Shown: positions 8,190 through 16,752 of the stretch, one piece after another
Layout: each line of letters begins with the position of its first letter
Position numbering within the stretch: the first letter of the stretch is position 1
Source of the DNA: Clostridiales bacterium
GTDB taxonomy: Bacteria; Bacillota; Clostridia; Christensenellales; CAG-138
DNA length: 64,000 nucleotides
Reading direction: 5' to 3'
Assembly (NCBI GenBank): GCA_024691085.1
Contig: JAILNX010000005.1
Span: 1-64,000, forward strand
The notes under the pieces: generated by a model
What the model was told of the DNA's origin: nothing
The model's input: the letters and a program-made list of their open reading frames with translations, nothing else
Databases searched by the model: none
Translations under genes and position numbers: made by a program

Positions 8190-8218
8190 TTGCCAAAGCA
8201 TTCGGAACATGATATAAT
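8190..8218 (+). promoter_or_regulatory. hpf promoter
   Basis: TTGCCA (8190-8195) and TATAAT (8213-8218), 17-bp spacer. The leader is about 77 bases. Confidence 0.88.
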
Positions 8219-8234
8219 ATATCCGAAGAGGTGA

Positions 8235-8282
8235 GGAGGACGGTCCAACCTCCCGCCTGCATATCGGTCCCTTCCGGGACCG
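8235..8282 (+). other. Structured leader of hpf with competing stems
   Basis: GGAGG (8235-8239) can pair with CCTCC (8249-8253), and CGGTCCC (8265-8271) with GGGACCG (8276-8282). CGGTCC at 8241-8246 could also pair with 8277-8282, giving an alternative fold just ahead of the ribosome site. Confidence 0.5.
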
Positions 8283-8301
8283 AAGAAAGGAGCAAACTGA
8301 T

Positions 8302-8826
8302 ATGCGCGTTACCATTACAGGAAAGAACATTGAGGTATCGGATTATCTCAGGGATCTCGCTCTGAAAAAGATGACCAAGCTGGAGAGGTATTTCCCGTCG
8401 GACACCGTTGCTCAGGTGACTATGGCGGTAGAAAAGAACCGCCACATCGTTGAGGTCACCATCCCCTACGCGGGCGGTCTTATCCGCGGCGAAGAGGTCA
8501 CGGGCGATATGTACGCCAGCATCGACAACGTTATCGCGAAGGTCGAGCGCCAGATCATCCGCCACCGCACGAAGCTTGAAAAGAACTTGAAGACGGACGC
8601 ATTCGATGAACCCATCCCCGAGTACTTCGAAGATGAAGACGAGGAAGGCCCCAAGGTCGTTAAGGTAAAACGCTTCTCCATCAAGCCCATGAGCGAGGAG
8701 GAGGCGGTACTCCAGATGGATCTTCTCGGACACTCGTTCTTCGTATTCATGAATTCGGAGACCAATGATATAAACGTCCTTTACAGAAGGAAGGACGGCA
8801 ACCTCGGCCTTATCGAACCCGAATAA
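8302..8826 (+). CDS. hpf: Ribosome hibernation promoting factor, long form
   Basis: A 174-residue long HPF. The N-terminal domain (1-100, starting MRVTITGKNIEVSDYLRDLA) binds the 30S decoding region. The C-terminal domain (about 120-174, with VLQMDLLGHSFFVFMNSETN) drives 100S dimer formation. Long forms are usual in Firmicutes. The start follows AAAGGAG. It is a single-gene unit with its own sigma-A promoter, a folded leader and a terminator shared with addA. Expression usually rises in stationary phase; nothing in the promoter shows a special sigma. Confidence 0.97.
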   Translation: MRVTITGKNIEVSDYLRDLALKKMTKLERYFPSDTVAQVTMAVEKNRHIVEVTIPYAGGLIRGEEVTGDMYASIDNVIAKVERQIIRHRTKLEKNLKTDAFDEPIPEYFEDEDEEGPKVVKVKRFSIKPMSEEEAVLQMDLLGHSFFVFMNSETNDINVLYRRKDGNLGLIEPE

Positions 8827-8884
8827 AAAAAGCCTCCGGCATGGAGAAGGGCCTCGGCCCCCGCACCCCCATTAGGCAAAAATA

Positions 8885-8917
8885 AAGCCGCTTCCTAGAG
8901 GGAAGCGGCTTTTTTTT
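8885..8917. terminator. Bidirectional terminator between hpf and addA
   Basis: A 10-bp perfect stem (8886-8895 with 8901-8910) followed by eight T on plus and by TTTATTTTT on minus. Confidence 0.93.
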
Positions 8918-8921
8918 GCTT

Positions 8922-11900
8922 TCAGATCTCGACGGCGATCCCCGCCGAGAGGAGATAGACGTATCGCTGTTTCACGTTTATGCCGGTGAGCTTTGTAAGC
9001 GCTTCGGCGTAAAGCTCGATCTGGCGGCGGTAGCGCTCCGCGACCGTTCGCGCGCTGTGGCTCTTGTCGATATGCGAGGTCTTGTGATCGACCAGCACCC
9101 ACTCGCCGTCCTCGATAAAGCAGCAGTCGATCACGCCCTGCAGCATCACCTTTGCCGTTTCGCCCGTCTCGATCAGCTCGTTCGCGCCGATTAGTATGTC
9201 GAACTCCCTCTCGCGCTCGACGCGGGAAGAAGCGATCAGGCGTCTGCCGAGGTCGGACGAGAAGAAGCCCACGACGGAATCCACGCTTATCGCGGCCGCC
9301 TCCTCCTCGGTGAAGAGTCCCTTTTCGGTAAGCGCGGCGAGCTCCTCACGCACGCTTTCGGCGGTATGCGGCCTTATGCTGACAAGCTGCAGAAGCCTGT
9401 GCGTCAGCGTGCCCTTCTCCGCAGCGGTGAAATCGTTCCTGTCGTCCATGAAACGCGGACGGGCGGCGAACTCGGCCGGGGCAAGCGTAAGCCCCGTTAC
9501 GGAGAGCTTCGACGGTATGCCGGAAGCTCCGTCGTCTGTCGGCTTGAAGCGCTCTTCAAGGCCCGAGGCGTCCGTAAACGCCGCCTCCTGCAGCCACTCG
9601 GCAATGTCCGCGGGAGTCATACTGCCCGACGCGCCGGATACGGACGCGCCGCTGATCCCGAACCGGACGGTCCCGCCGGAGGGGAGCTTCGGCTCGATAT
9701 CCGTCCCCGCGGGGAACAGTGCGCCGAAGAGCCATTCGGCGTAGTAATTCGCGCGCATGATGCGCACGGCGTCGAGCGGTCTCGCCTGCTTTTCGGCGTA
9801 AACAGCCGCGTTTTTCTTGACGCCCGTCATAATAAGGCGCGTCTTCGCGCGGGTCATGGCGACGTATAAAAGCCTCATCTCCTCGGCGTTCAGGCGCGAG
9901 GCCTCGCGGTCGGCGATGGCTCTCTGGAGTATGGACTTTATCGACCTGTCGCCCGAAACGGAGCAGAGGCCGACGCCGAGCTCGGAATCGAATATGCCGA
10001 TGTCGGTATTATATGCGCGGCGGAACTGCCTCGTGATGCCGCCGAGTATGACCGTGTCGAACTCAAGTCCCTTGGAGCCGTGGACGGTCATCAGCTTTAC
10101 GGCGTCGCAGACCGGTTGGAGCGCCGTGGGCAGCTTCGCCGTCTCCTTTGAATCGTCCATATAGGCGATAAAGCCCGAAAGACTGCCTCCGGACGCGGAG
10201 AACTTCTCCGCAAGCGTGACGAGCGTCTCGAGGTTTTCAGCGCGCGCGCTTCCGCCGTAGAGCGAGGAGACGAACGCGCGGAGCCTCGTTTCGTCAAGCA
10301 CGCACGCGACGAGATCGCCGAGCTCCATGAGCTTCTGCTTCATCCGCCATTCGTCGAGCTTTGAAAGCATCTCGCGGCATTTTACGCCCCAGGGCGGAGC
10401 GGCGGGATCGTTCGCGGCGGAGACTACGGAAGAGAGCATATCCTTCTCACGGTGCTCCGAGCGGATATGGACGAGATCCTCGTCCGTAAACAGGAATATG
10501 GGCGAGCGCATGACCGCGAGGAGGGGAATATCCTGGCGGCGGTTGTCTATCACGCGCAGAAGGCTCATGAAGAGCCTCACCTCGATGGAATCGTAAAAGC
10601 CCTCGCCGAGCGCAGTCACGCACGGTATGCCGTAAAGAGCGAGGGTGCTCATCCAGTCGCCGACGACGCCGCGCGCGGAGCGAAGGAGTATCGCGAAGTC
10701 GGAATAGCGGTATTTTCTCGGGCCGGCCTCTTCGGGGACGGTGCAGTTCTCCATTATATAGAGTATCTTCCTTGCGGCGTACGCGGCCTCGGAAGCCGCG
10801 CCGGAGGCGGGACCTTCGGCGTCGGGGTCGAATTCGGGGGGCTCGTCGGGATCGGCGTAGGCGCCGGCGCCGTCCGAAAGGTCGGGATCGACGAGTGTGA
10901 GCTCGACCTCGCCCGCGCCAAAGAAGGCGTCGGGCTTTCCGGAGATGAGCGCGGCGTTGTCGGAATAATCGATCTCGCCCACCTTGTCGCCGAGCATCAG
11001 CTTCGAAAAGACCTCGTTCACGGCGTCGAGCACCACGGGCGCGCTTCGGAAATTGCGGTTAAGATCGATCCTGATCTTTCCATCCGTGCCGTCGTAGCTC
11101 CTGTATTTATCTATAAAGATCGTGGGATCCGCCTGGCGGAAGCGGTAAATGGACTGCTTCACGTCGCCGACGAGGAAGCGGTTCCCCTTCGAAACGGCGA
11201 GGAGTATCGCCTCCTGCGCGGGGTTTATGTCCTGGTATTCGTCGACGAAGATATGGGTGAAGCGGCTCCTGTACTCGTCCGCGACGCCGGGATCCTTAAG
11301 CACCTTCAGCGTCAGCTGCTCCATGTCGCGAAAATCGATCAGTCCCGCGTCCTCCTTGAGTTCCGTGTACTTCTGCCTGAAGCGGCGGACGAGCGAGACA
11401 AGCTCCACTACGGGCGGGGCAAGGAGCTTTAGATACTCCGTCTCCTCATTATGACTGTGCGCGAAGAGCACCTTAAGCCTGCCCGTATAGTCCTTAAGCT
11501 GATCGCGGTAGTTTATAACGTCCTGCTTGTCCGCGGGATCCGTGCCGCGCTGCCAGTTCAGCCGCTCGTATTTTATCTCGGAAAGCGCTTTTACCCAGCT
11601 GTCGTAATCGTCCGTCAGCGTGAACGAGAGCATCATGCCGAGATCCGCGTCGAGCGCGGCCGCGATCCCGCGCTGATCCTCGGGAAGCTCCACGCGGAGC
11701 GCCCTTGCGCGGGCGGCGAAATGCTCGAGCTTCTCACGCGAGTTCGCCACGAACTTTTTCTCGATCCCGCGAAGAGTCTCTTCCGCCTCGTCCGTTATGC
11801 GGCGGACGCACATTTCGAGCCATTCGTCGGGATCGGGACGGCTCTCGGCAAAATCGAAGAGCTTCCTTAAAAGCTCCGTAAGCTTTTCGTCCGAGCCCGC

Positions 11901-12392
11901 CGCGGCGACGAGCGCCTCGAACGCGGGATCGGGCGAGGTCTCGGTCTCAAGATACTTTTCCTCGAGCACGGCGTCCATAGCCTTGTTGAAAAGGATATCC
12001 GCGTCGGCGGGTTCTGCGGCGCGGAACGCGGGATCGATGCCCGCGGCGCTGAAATTGCGCTTGAGAACGCTCATGCAGAAGCTGTGCAGGGTGGATATGT
12101 TCGCCCTGCCGCAGGCGGCCGCGGCCTTTGCGAGCCACGCGGCTCTGTCGATATCGGGTTCAAGCGAGGAAAGGTCCTTCAGCCTTTCCTCGATCCTCGT
12201 CTTCATCTCCGCCGCGGCGGCGCCGGTAAACGTCACCACGAGGAGCGACTCGACGGGGACTCCCTCCGATATCAGCCTTGCTATGCGTTCGGTAAGCACC
12301 GAGGTCTTGCCCGCTCCCGCGGCGGCGGAAACGAGAAGATCGCCCTCGAGCATTATGGCGCTTTTCTGTTCATCGGTAAAGCTGCGCGGCAT
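8922..12392 (-). CDS. addA: AddA subunit of the AddAB helicase-nuclease
   Basis: A 1156-residue UvrD/Rep-type helicase fused to a RecB-like nuclease, which processes double-strand breaks for RecA. The Walker A motif AAAGAGKT is at residues 23-30, and the Walker B region [11 protein letters not shown] follows near 390. Helicase motif [11 protein letters not shown] is seen in the second RecA fold. The nuclease domain near the C-terminus has GVIDCCF and VLVDHKT, which carry the metal-binding Asp and catalytic Lys. Length fits AddA (about 1200). The start follows AAGGAGT. addB usually lies just upstream in Firmicutes, but here the upstream gene is divergent lspA, so AddB must be elsewhere. Confidence 0.95.
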   Translation of the reverse strand: MPRSFTDEQKSAIMLEGDLLVSAAAGAGKTSVLTERIARLISEGVPVESLLVVTFTGAAAAEMKTRIEERLKDLSSLEPDIDRAAWLAKAAAACGRANISTLHSFCMSVLKRNFSAAGIDPAFRAAEPADADILFNKAMDAVLEEKYLETETSPDPAFEALVAAAGSDEKLTELLRKLFDFAESRPDPDEWLEMCVRRITDEAEETLRGIEKKFVANSREKLEHFAARARALRVELPEDQRGIAAALDADLGMMLSFTLTDDYDSWVKALSEIKYERLNWQRGTDPADKQDVINYRDQLKDYTGRLKVLFAHSHNEETEYLKLLAPPVVELVSLVRRFRQKYTELKEDAGLIDFRDMEQLTLKVLKDPGVADEYRSRFTHIFVDEYQDINPAQEAILLAVSKGNRFLVGDVKQSIYRFRQADPTIFIDKYRSYDGTDGKIRIDLNRNFRSAPVVLDAVNEVFSKLMLGDKVGEIDYSDNAALISGKPDAFFGAGEVELTLVDPDLSDGAGAYADPDEPPEFDPDAEGPASGAASEAAYAARKILYIMENCTVPEEAGPRKYRYSDFAILLRSARGVVGDWMSTLALYGIPCVTALGEGFYDSIEVRLFMSLLRVIDNRRQDIPLLAVMRSPIFLFTDEDLVHIRSEHREKDMLSSVVSAANDPAAPPWGVKCREMLSKLDEWRMKQKLMELGDLVACVLDETRLRAFVSSLYGGSARAENLETLVTLAEKFSASGGSLSGFIAYMDDSKETAKLPTALQPVCDAVKLMTVHGSKGLEFDTVILGGITRQFRRAYNTDIGIFDSELGVGLCSVSGDRSIKSILQRAIADREASRLNAEEMRLLYVAMTRAKTRLIMTGVKKNAAVYAEKQARPLDAVRIMRANYYAEWLFGALFPAGTDIEPKLPSGGTVRFGISGASVSGASGSMTPADIAEWLQEAAFTDASGLEERFKPTDDGASGIPSKLSVTGLTLAPAEFAARPRFMDDRNDFTAAEKGTLTHRLLQLVSIRPHTAESVREELAALTEKGLFTEEEAAAISVDSVVGFFSSDLGRRLIASSRVEREREFDILIGANELIETGETAKVMLQGVIDCCFIEDGEWVLVDHKTSHIDKSHSARTVAERYRRQIELYAEALTKLTGINVKQRYVYLLSAGIAVEI

Positions 12393-12425
12393 TCGATCGA
12401 CTCCTTGAAAGATCTATTACATTGC

Positions 12426-12454
12426 ATTTTACCATTTTGGGGACTTGCAGGCAA
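12426..12454 (-). promoter_or_regulatory. addA promoter
   Basis: On the minus strand TTGCCT (12454-12449) and TAAAAT (12431-12426), 17-bp spacer. It overlaps the -35 of the divergent lspA promoter. Confidence 0.7.
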
Positions 12455-12474
12455 TACGCAAGCCGTGATAAAAT
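12445..12474 (+). promoter_or_regulatory. lspA promoter
   Basis: TTGCAG (12445-12450) and TAAAAT (12469-12474), 18-bp spacer. Confidence 0.65.
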
Positions 12475-12505
12475 AAGCGTAATCGAAACGAAAGGCCGGG
12501 TAATT

Positions 12506-13003
12506 ATGCTCGTTATAATGCTTCTTATCGCCGCATTGGCCGTATGCGCCGATCAGCTTACAAAGGTATTCATCTACGGACACGACTCCGCGTTCATTAA
12601 GGGCGTCATCCGCTTCGCCTCGGTCGAGAACCGCGGCGTCGCTTGGGGCTTTTTGAACGGCACGAACGGCGCCCTTATCTTCATTACCGTCTTCACGGCG
12701 ATCGCGACGGGGCTTCTCATATTCGTCGCGGTCAAGTACAGGAAATATCTGCATCCCGCCGTCGCGATACCCCTCGCGTGCGTGATCGGCGGCGCGATCG
12801 GCAACCTCATCGACCGCGTTGTTCTTGGCTGCGTCCGTGATTTCATCTGTACCGAGTTCATTTCGTTCCCCGTGTTCAACGTCGCCGACTGCTTCGTGAC
12901 GGTCGGGGGCATAACCCTCGCCGCCGTGCTCCTTTTCTCGAAGCCCGGCAAGGAGTTCGTTAAGGCCGTTTTCCCCGAGGAAAACAAAAAGAAAGATGCT
13001 TGA
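12506..13003 (+). CDS. lspA: Lipoprotein signal peptidase (signal peptidase II)
   Basis: A 165-residue polytopic membrane protease with four helices, which cuts prolipoproteins before the lipidated Cys. The catalytic Asp pair is at residues 112 (CVRDF) and 128 (FNVADC). The conserved GNLIDR motif is at 99-104. The start at 12506 is chosen from the hydrophobic N-terminus and an upstream AAAGG; the frame is open further back but without a ribosome site. It serves the many lipoproteins in this window. It overlaps the next gene by 8 bases, the same lspA-rlu pairing found in many Firmicutes. Confidence 0.97.
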   Translation: MLVIMLLIAALAVCADQLTKVFIYGHDSAFIKGVIRFASVENRGVAWGFLNGTNGALIFITVFTAIATGLLIFVAVKYRKYLHPAVAIPLACVIGGAIGNLIDRVVLGCVRDFICTEFISFPVFNVADCFVTVGGITLAAVLLFSKPGKEFVKAVFPEENKKKDA

Positions 13004-13925
13004 CGGGGAAGAGCTGACAATAATAAATGTCGCGCCGGAAGACGCGGGGCAGAGGCTCGATTCGTTCGTCGCGAAAAAGACGGGCCTTACGAGAAACGCC
13101 GTCCAGAGGCTTACGGACGGCGGCTTCGTTCTGCTTAACGGCGCGGTCCCCAAAACGGGAACGAAGGTCAGGGCGGGTGACGGGATCACGGTCGAGACGC
13201 CGCCTCTTTCACCGGTCGACGTCGTGCCGCAGGACATCCCCATCGATATCGTCTATCAGGACGGGGACATCGCGGTAATAAATAAGAAAAAAGGCATGGT
13301 CGTACACCCCGCCGCGGGCAATCCCGACGGCACGCTCGTGAACGCGATCATGTATCATATCAAGGATCTCTCCGGCATAGGCGGCGAGATACGCCCCGGC
13401 ATCGTTCACCGTATCGACCGCATGACGAGCGGACTTCTCGTCATCGCGAAGAACGACGCGGCGCATATTTTTTTGTCCGACGAGTTGAAAACGCACTCCG
13501 TGTCCCGCGTCTATTACTGCCTCGCCGAGGGCAATTTCCGCGAGGACGAGGGCACGGTCGACGCGCCAATCGGCAGGAGCCGCTCCGACCGCAAGAAGAT
13601 GGCGGTCACGGAGGACGGCAGGAACGCCGTCACGCACTGGCGCGTTTTGGAAAGGTTCGGGGATATAACGCTCCTTCGCGTCGAGCTCGAGACCGGGCGC
13701 ACGCATCAGATAAGGGTGCATATGGCATACATAAAGCATCCGATCGTCGGCGACGAAGTCTACGGACACGCGAAGAACAGGCTCGGCGTTGTCGGGCAGG
13801 CGCTCCACGCGGGCGAGCTCAAGCTCACGCATCCGCGCACGGGGGAGACGATGGTCTTCACGGCGCCGCTTCCCGACGACTTTTCCGCCGCTCTCGAAAA
13901 ACTGAGACGCGCAAAGGGCGAATGA
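12996..13925 (+). CDS. RluD-type 23S rRNA/RNA pseudouridine synthase
   Basis: A 309-residue pseudouridine synthase of the RluA/RluD family. An S4 RNA-binding domain covers about residues 18-75. The catalytic domain carries the signature [17 protein letters not shown] with catalytic Asp141, and [10 protein letters not shown] further on. The usual substrate is a uridine in 23S rRNA helix 69 or a tRNA; the sequence alone does not decide which. It overlaps lspA by 8 bases and is the last gene before a terminator. The stretch after its stop contains DnaA-box-like repeats. Confidence 0.93.
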   Translation: MLDGEELTIINVAPEDAGQRLDSFVAKKTGLTRNAVQRLTDGGFVLLNGAVPKTGTKVRAGDGITVETPPLSPVDVVPQDIPIDIVYQDGDIAVINKKKGMVVHPAAGNPDGTLVNAIMYHIKDLSGIGGEIRPGIVHRIDRMTSGLLVIAKNDAAHIFLSDELKTHSVSRVYYCLAEGNFREDEGTVDAPIGRSRSDRKKMAVTEDGRNAVTHWRVLERFGDITLLRVELETGRTHQIRVHMAYIKHPIVGDEVYGHAKNRLGVVGQALHAGELKLTHPRTGETMVFTAPLPDDFSAALEKLRRAKGE

Positions 13926-13961
13926 GCGTTTATCCTGTCGATAGGTACCGAAAATGCCTCT

Positions 13962-14033
13962 TTATCCACAGTTTCCACAGGCTTTTCCACAATAAATATG
14001 CTTGATTTAAGCCAAAAATACGGGTTTTCCACA
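13962..14033 (+). other. Cluster of DnaA-box-like sites
   Basis: TTATCCACA at 13962-13970 is a perfect DnaA box. TTTTCCACA at 13983-13991 and at 14025-14033 differ at one position, and GTTTCCACA at 13971-13979 at two. All four are on the same strand within 72 bp. AT-rich DNA lies between the third and fourth. The cluster sits between the pseudouridine synthase stop and its terminator. It could be a DnaA-titrating or regulatory cluster or part of an origin. No dnaA or dnaN is in the window. Confidence 0.6.
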
Positions 14034-14075
14034 ATCGAAGAGCGAAAAGATTGTTGAAAAAAGCGATGAGAATCG

Positions 14076-14107
14076 GTCTGTCAACCGCCGGTTGACAGAC
14101 TTTTTTT
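14076..14107 (+). terminator. Terminator of lspA-rlu operon
   Basis: A 10-bp perfect stem (14076-14085 with 14091-14100), CGCCG loop, then seven T. Confidence 0.93.
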
Positions 14108-14127
14108 CGCATGTAAAGCAAACTTGC

Positions 14128-14156
14128 TTGTGAAACCGGAGGCTTTGCGGTATCAT
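14128..14156 (+). promoter_or_regulatory. Promoter of HTH-DUF4097 gene
   Basis: TTGTGA (14128-14133) and TATCAT (14151-14156), 17-bp spacer. Confidence 0.6.
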
Positions 14157-14186
14157 TCGGGCATGAAACGAAAGGAGCTGATTATT

Positions 14187-15266
14187 TTGACCATAGAGAT
14201 CGCGAACAAACTCATCGAGCTTCGAAGGAACAAGGGACTTTCGCAGGAGGAGCTTGCCGACAGGCTCGGCATCTCGCGCCAGGCGGTGTCGAAATGGGAG
14301 AGGGCGGAGTCGTCTCCCGACATCGACAACATAATAATGCTTTCAAGGCTTTACGGCATAAGCGTCGACGAGCTTCTATGCAACGAGGACTCACCCGGCA
14401 TGGACGAGGCGGAGCTCGGCGAGACCGGATCCGCGCACTCCGCGCCGGTCGGAACTGCCGACGGGATACGGAATCTTAAAATCTCCGTCCGCGGGAGCGT
14501 GGAGCTTTTAGGCTCGGACGGGAGCGGCTGCGAGATCGCGCTCACGGGGCCGGACGACGAAAAGGACAGCGTGCGCATGTCGCGCGACGGCGACACGTTC
14601 AATATCGTTCAGGACGACGATGACGACGAGGGCTTCTTCGGCCGCATGTTCAGATCCAACAAGTCAAGCCTCGTCGTGACCGTGACGCTTCCGAGGAGGA
14701 TGGGGGAGATCTCCGCGATCCTCAAAAGCGGCAGCCTCATCTCGAATGGGCTCAGCGCAGATATCCTTGAAGCGAAGCTCGGCGGAGGCAGGGCGTCGGT
14801 CGAGGACGGCAGGATCGAAAACCTCAGCGTCAAGACGGGCGGCGGCAGCATCATCGTTAAGGACGTTAACGGAGGGACCGCGGGGCTCAAGACCGGCGGC
14901 GGCACGGTCAAGGCGGAGGGCGTCTCCTTCTCGGGCAAGGTCAGCGCCCTTACGGACGGCGGCAGCGTGCTGCTGTCGGGCACGATGCGCGAGGCCGAGG
15001 CGGCTTCCGGCGGCGGCGACGTACGGCTTTTCGTAAGGGACGCCGATTCGGTCGAAGCGAAGACGGGCGGCGGTGGAGTCGCGGTCGAGCTTTCGGAGAC
15101 CGACGGCGCCGAAGCGGAGCTAAGGAGCGGCGGCAGCAGGGCGCGGATCATCGCGTTCGGAAACGAGATCATGAGCGGCGGAAGCGTCCGCGCGTCCGTC
15201 GGGACGGGCAGGACGAAGGTGCGTGCCGTCTCGGGAGGCGGCAGCGTTAATCTTATTATCAAGTGA
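14187..15266 (+). CDS. XRE-type HTH regulator fused to DUF4097 beta-repeat domain
   Basis: A 359-residue protein. Residues 1-65 are a Cro/C1 helix-turn-helix (QEELADRLGISRQAVSKWER), a DNA-binding domain. Residues about 100-359 resemble DUF4097, a beta-strand repeat domain with many Gly-rich turns of the type KTGGGS, at roughly 20-residue intervals. No membrane segment or signal peptide is seen, so it should be cytoplasmic. The start is taken as TTG 14187, 9 bases after AAGGAG; an ATG at 14163 has no ribosome site. DUF4097 proteins are often called putative adhesins, which does not fit a cytoplasmic regulator. The ligand is unknown. Confidence 0.75.
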   Translation: MTIEIANKLIELRRNKGLSQEELADRLGISRQAVSKWERAESSPDIDNIIMLSRLYGISVDELLCNEDSPGMDEAELGETGSAHSAPVGTADGIRNLKISVRGSVELLGSDGSGCEIALTGPDDEKDSVRMSRDGDTFNIVQDDDDDEGFFGRMFRSNKSSLVVTVTLPRRMGEISAILKSGSLISNGLSADILEAKLGGGRASVEDGRIENLSVKTGGGSIIVKDVNGGTAGLKTGGGTVKAEGVSFSGKVSALTDGGSVLLSGTMREAEAASGGGDVRLFVRDADSVEAKTGGGGVAVELSETDGAEAELRSGGSRARIIAFGNEIMSGGSVRASVGTGRTKVRAVSGGGSVNLIIK

Positions 15267-15281
15267 TACCATCTGCGCGAA

Positions 15282-15315
15282 GGGACCTTTCCTGCGGGGA
15301 AGGTCCTGCTTTTTA
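15282..15315 (+). terminator. Terminator after HTH-DUF4097 gene
   Basis: A stem of about 10 bp (15283-15292 with 15297-15306, one bulge) followed by TGCTTTTT. Confidence 0.8.
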
Positions 15316-15336
15316 TAACAAGATGTACATACCATA

Positions 15337-15365
15337 TTGCATTTCCATCCGATATTTGGTATAAT
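15337..15365 (+). promoter_or_regulatory. Promoter of the SGNH-DUF4358-DHHW-pyrR-uraA operon
   Basis: TTGCAT (15337-15342) and TATAAT (15360-15365), 17-bp spacer. No other clear promoter is seen before 19.9 kb. Confidence 0.85.
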
Positions 15366-15429
15366 AACCATAACTGTGCAGGGGATAAGCTCCCGCACGC
15401 AGCAAAGTGACAAACAAGGACAGGATCCA

Positions 15430-16230
15430 ATGAAAAGAACGCTTTCGATATTCTTGATACTGCTCACGGCGGTGAGCTTCGCGGCAGGCTGCAAGACGCC
15501 GGTCACGCCGGACGATCCGCCCGTTGTGGATATATACACCCCGGTGCCGTTCGCGACGCCGGTTCCCACGCCGGAGGTCACGCAGCCCGCGACGCAGTTC
15601 AGCGATCCGCCCGCGACCGACACGCCCGAGCCCACGGCTACGCCCTATCAGGCCGATCCCACCGTGTTTGACGACGCCGCCTTTATAGGAAACTCCATCC
15701 TGCACGGCCTGTATTCCTACGGCATACTTACGCACGGCAAGTTCTTCACCAAGACTTCGCTCAACGTGAACTCCGTGTTCACCTCCTATCTCGACGGCAG
15801 CTCCGTTCCCGTTATCGACGAGCTGAACGGCGGCCGCTACGGAAAGGTCATCCTTTGCTTCGGCACGAACGAGCTCGGCTGGCCGAGCCTCGATACCTTC
15901 AGCGAGAAATACGGCAAGCTGATCGACGCCATACGTCAGCGTCAGCCCGGCTGCAAGATCTACGTTCTCGAGGTGCTTCCCGTCAGCAAGGCGAAGAGCG
16001 ACAAGAACGAGAACGGGATCAACATTGAAAACGTCAGGCGCATTAACGAGGTCATCCGCACCCTCTGCGCCGAAAAGGACGTAACGCTCATAAAGGTCCC
16101 CGAATCCTTCTATGACGCGGACGGCTACCTCCCCGCGGACGCTTCGAGCGACGGCGTGCATCCCAAGCTCGATTATTACCGCGTTTGGGCGGAGCACATC
16201 TGCCTGTGGGTCATGGGCGTAAGACAGTAA
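15430..16230 (+). CDS. SGNH/GDSL-family lipoprotein
   Basis: A 266-residue lipoprotein with lipobox AAGC (Cys21), a Thr/Pro-rich linker to about residue 75, and an SGNH hydrolase fold. Block I is FIGNSILHG (86-94), with GNS in place of GDS. Block III is CFGTNE, and block V is DGVHPKLDYY near the C-terminus with the catalytic Asp-His. Such enzymes deacylate or transfer acyl groups on surface sugars. The ATG at 15430 follows AAGGA; the frame is open to 15337 but that part overlaps the promoter. It heads an operon with DUF4358 and DHHW genes, which are linked with acylation of surface polymers in other Clostridia. Confidence 0.85.
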   Translation: MKRTLSIFLILLTAVSFAAGCKTPVTPDDPPVVDIYTPVPFATPVPTPEVTQPATQFSDPPATDTPEPTATPYQADPTVFDDAAFIGNSILHGLYSYGILTHGKFFTKTSLNVNSVFTSYLDGSSVPVIDELNGGRYGKVILCFGTNELGWPSLDTFSEKYGKLIDAIRQRQPGCKIYVLEVLPVSKAKSDKNENGINIENVRRINEVIRTLCAEKDVTLIKVPESFYDADGYLPADASSDGVHPKLDYYRVWAEHICLWVMGVRQ

Positions 16231-16245
16231 AAAAGGAGAAAGAAA

Positions 16246-16746
16246 ATGAAAAAAACTTTAAGATCCATCGCCGTCATAATGCTTGCGGCACTCATGGCGT
16301 TCGCCTTCGCCGCCTGCGGCGAGAAGAAAAATCCCGTAAAGGAGCATGACATGATCGCCTTTGCGAAGGATATCCTCACGAACTGCTCCTTCCAGGATGA
16401 GTTCCTTGCCGAGATCGAGGACAGGAACTTCGCGCTCACCTTAACTAAGATCGACGCCGATCTCGTAGCCGACAAGGACGGCGTAAAGCAGATCGCCTAT
16501 TACTCCTCCGCAGCGTATCCCGAAATGATAATCTGCGTCGAGGCGGCCGACGAGGCCGCTGCCGAAAAGGTCATGGAGAAGCTCAGCGCGGTCGTTGAGC
16601 GCTACATCAAGGACTATACCGAGTACGGTCCCGACCAGGTGGAAAAGCTGAACACCGCCGTTAAGAGGACCTCCGGCAGATACGTGGTGCTCGCCGTGAC
16701 GAACGACAACACCGCCGCCGCCAAGTACATCGACTCGGCGCTCTGA
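16246..16746 (+). CDS. DUF4358 lipoprotein
   Basis: A 166-residue lipoprotein with lipobox FAAC (Cys24) and a compact domain of about 130 residues that fits DUF4358. The late segment SGRYVVLAVTNDN, with a conserved Y-V-x-L/F pattern near the end, is typical. In other Clostridia DUF4358 lipoproteins sit next to MBOAT acyltransferase and DHHW genes. The function is not known. Here it lies between the SGNH lipoprotein and the DHHW protein, with short gaps and a strong AAGGAG site. Confidence 0.8.
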   Translation: MKKTLRSIAVIMLAALMAFAFAACGEKKNPVKEHDMIAFAKDILTNCSFQDEFLAEIEDRNFALTLTKIDADLVADKDGVKQIAYYSSAAYPEMIICVEAADEAAAEKVMEKLSAVVERYIKDYTEYGPDQVEKLNTAVKRTSGRYVVLAVTNDNTAAAKYIDSAL

Positions 16747-16752
16747 TAAAAA

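Larger units (their letters stand above)
13926..14186. other. Intergenic region without a gene
   Basis: This 261-bp gap holds the DnaA-box-like cluster, the terminator at 14076-14107 and the promoter at 14128-14156. I see no small gene. Confidence 0.7.

Noticed and set aside
13926-14186. Calling the DnaA-box cluster the chromosomal origin
   Set aside because: Box density fits, but dnaA, dnaN and rpmH are absent and gene orientation around it is mixed, so I kept it as a cluster only.
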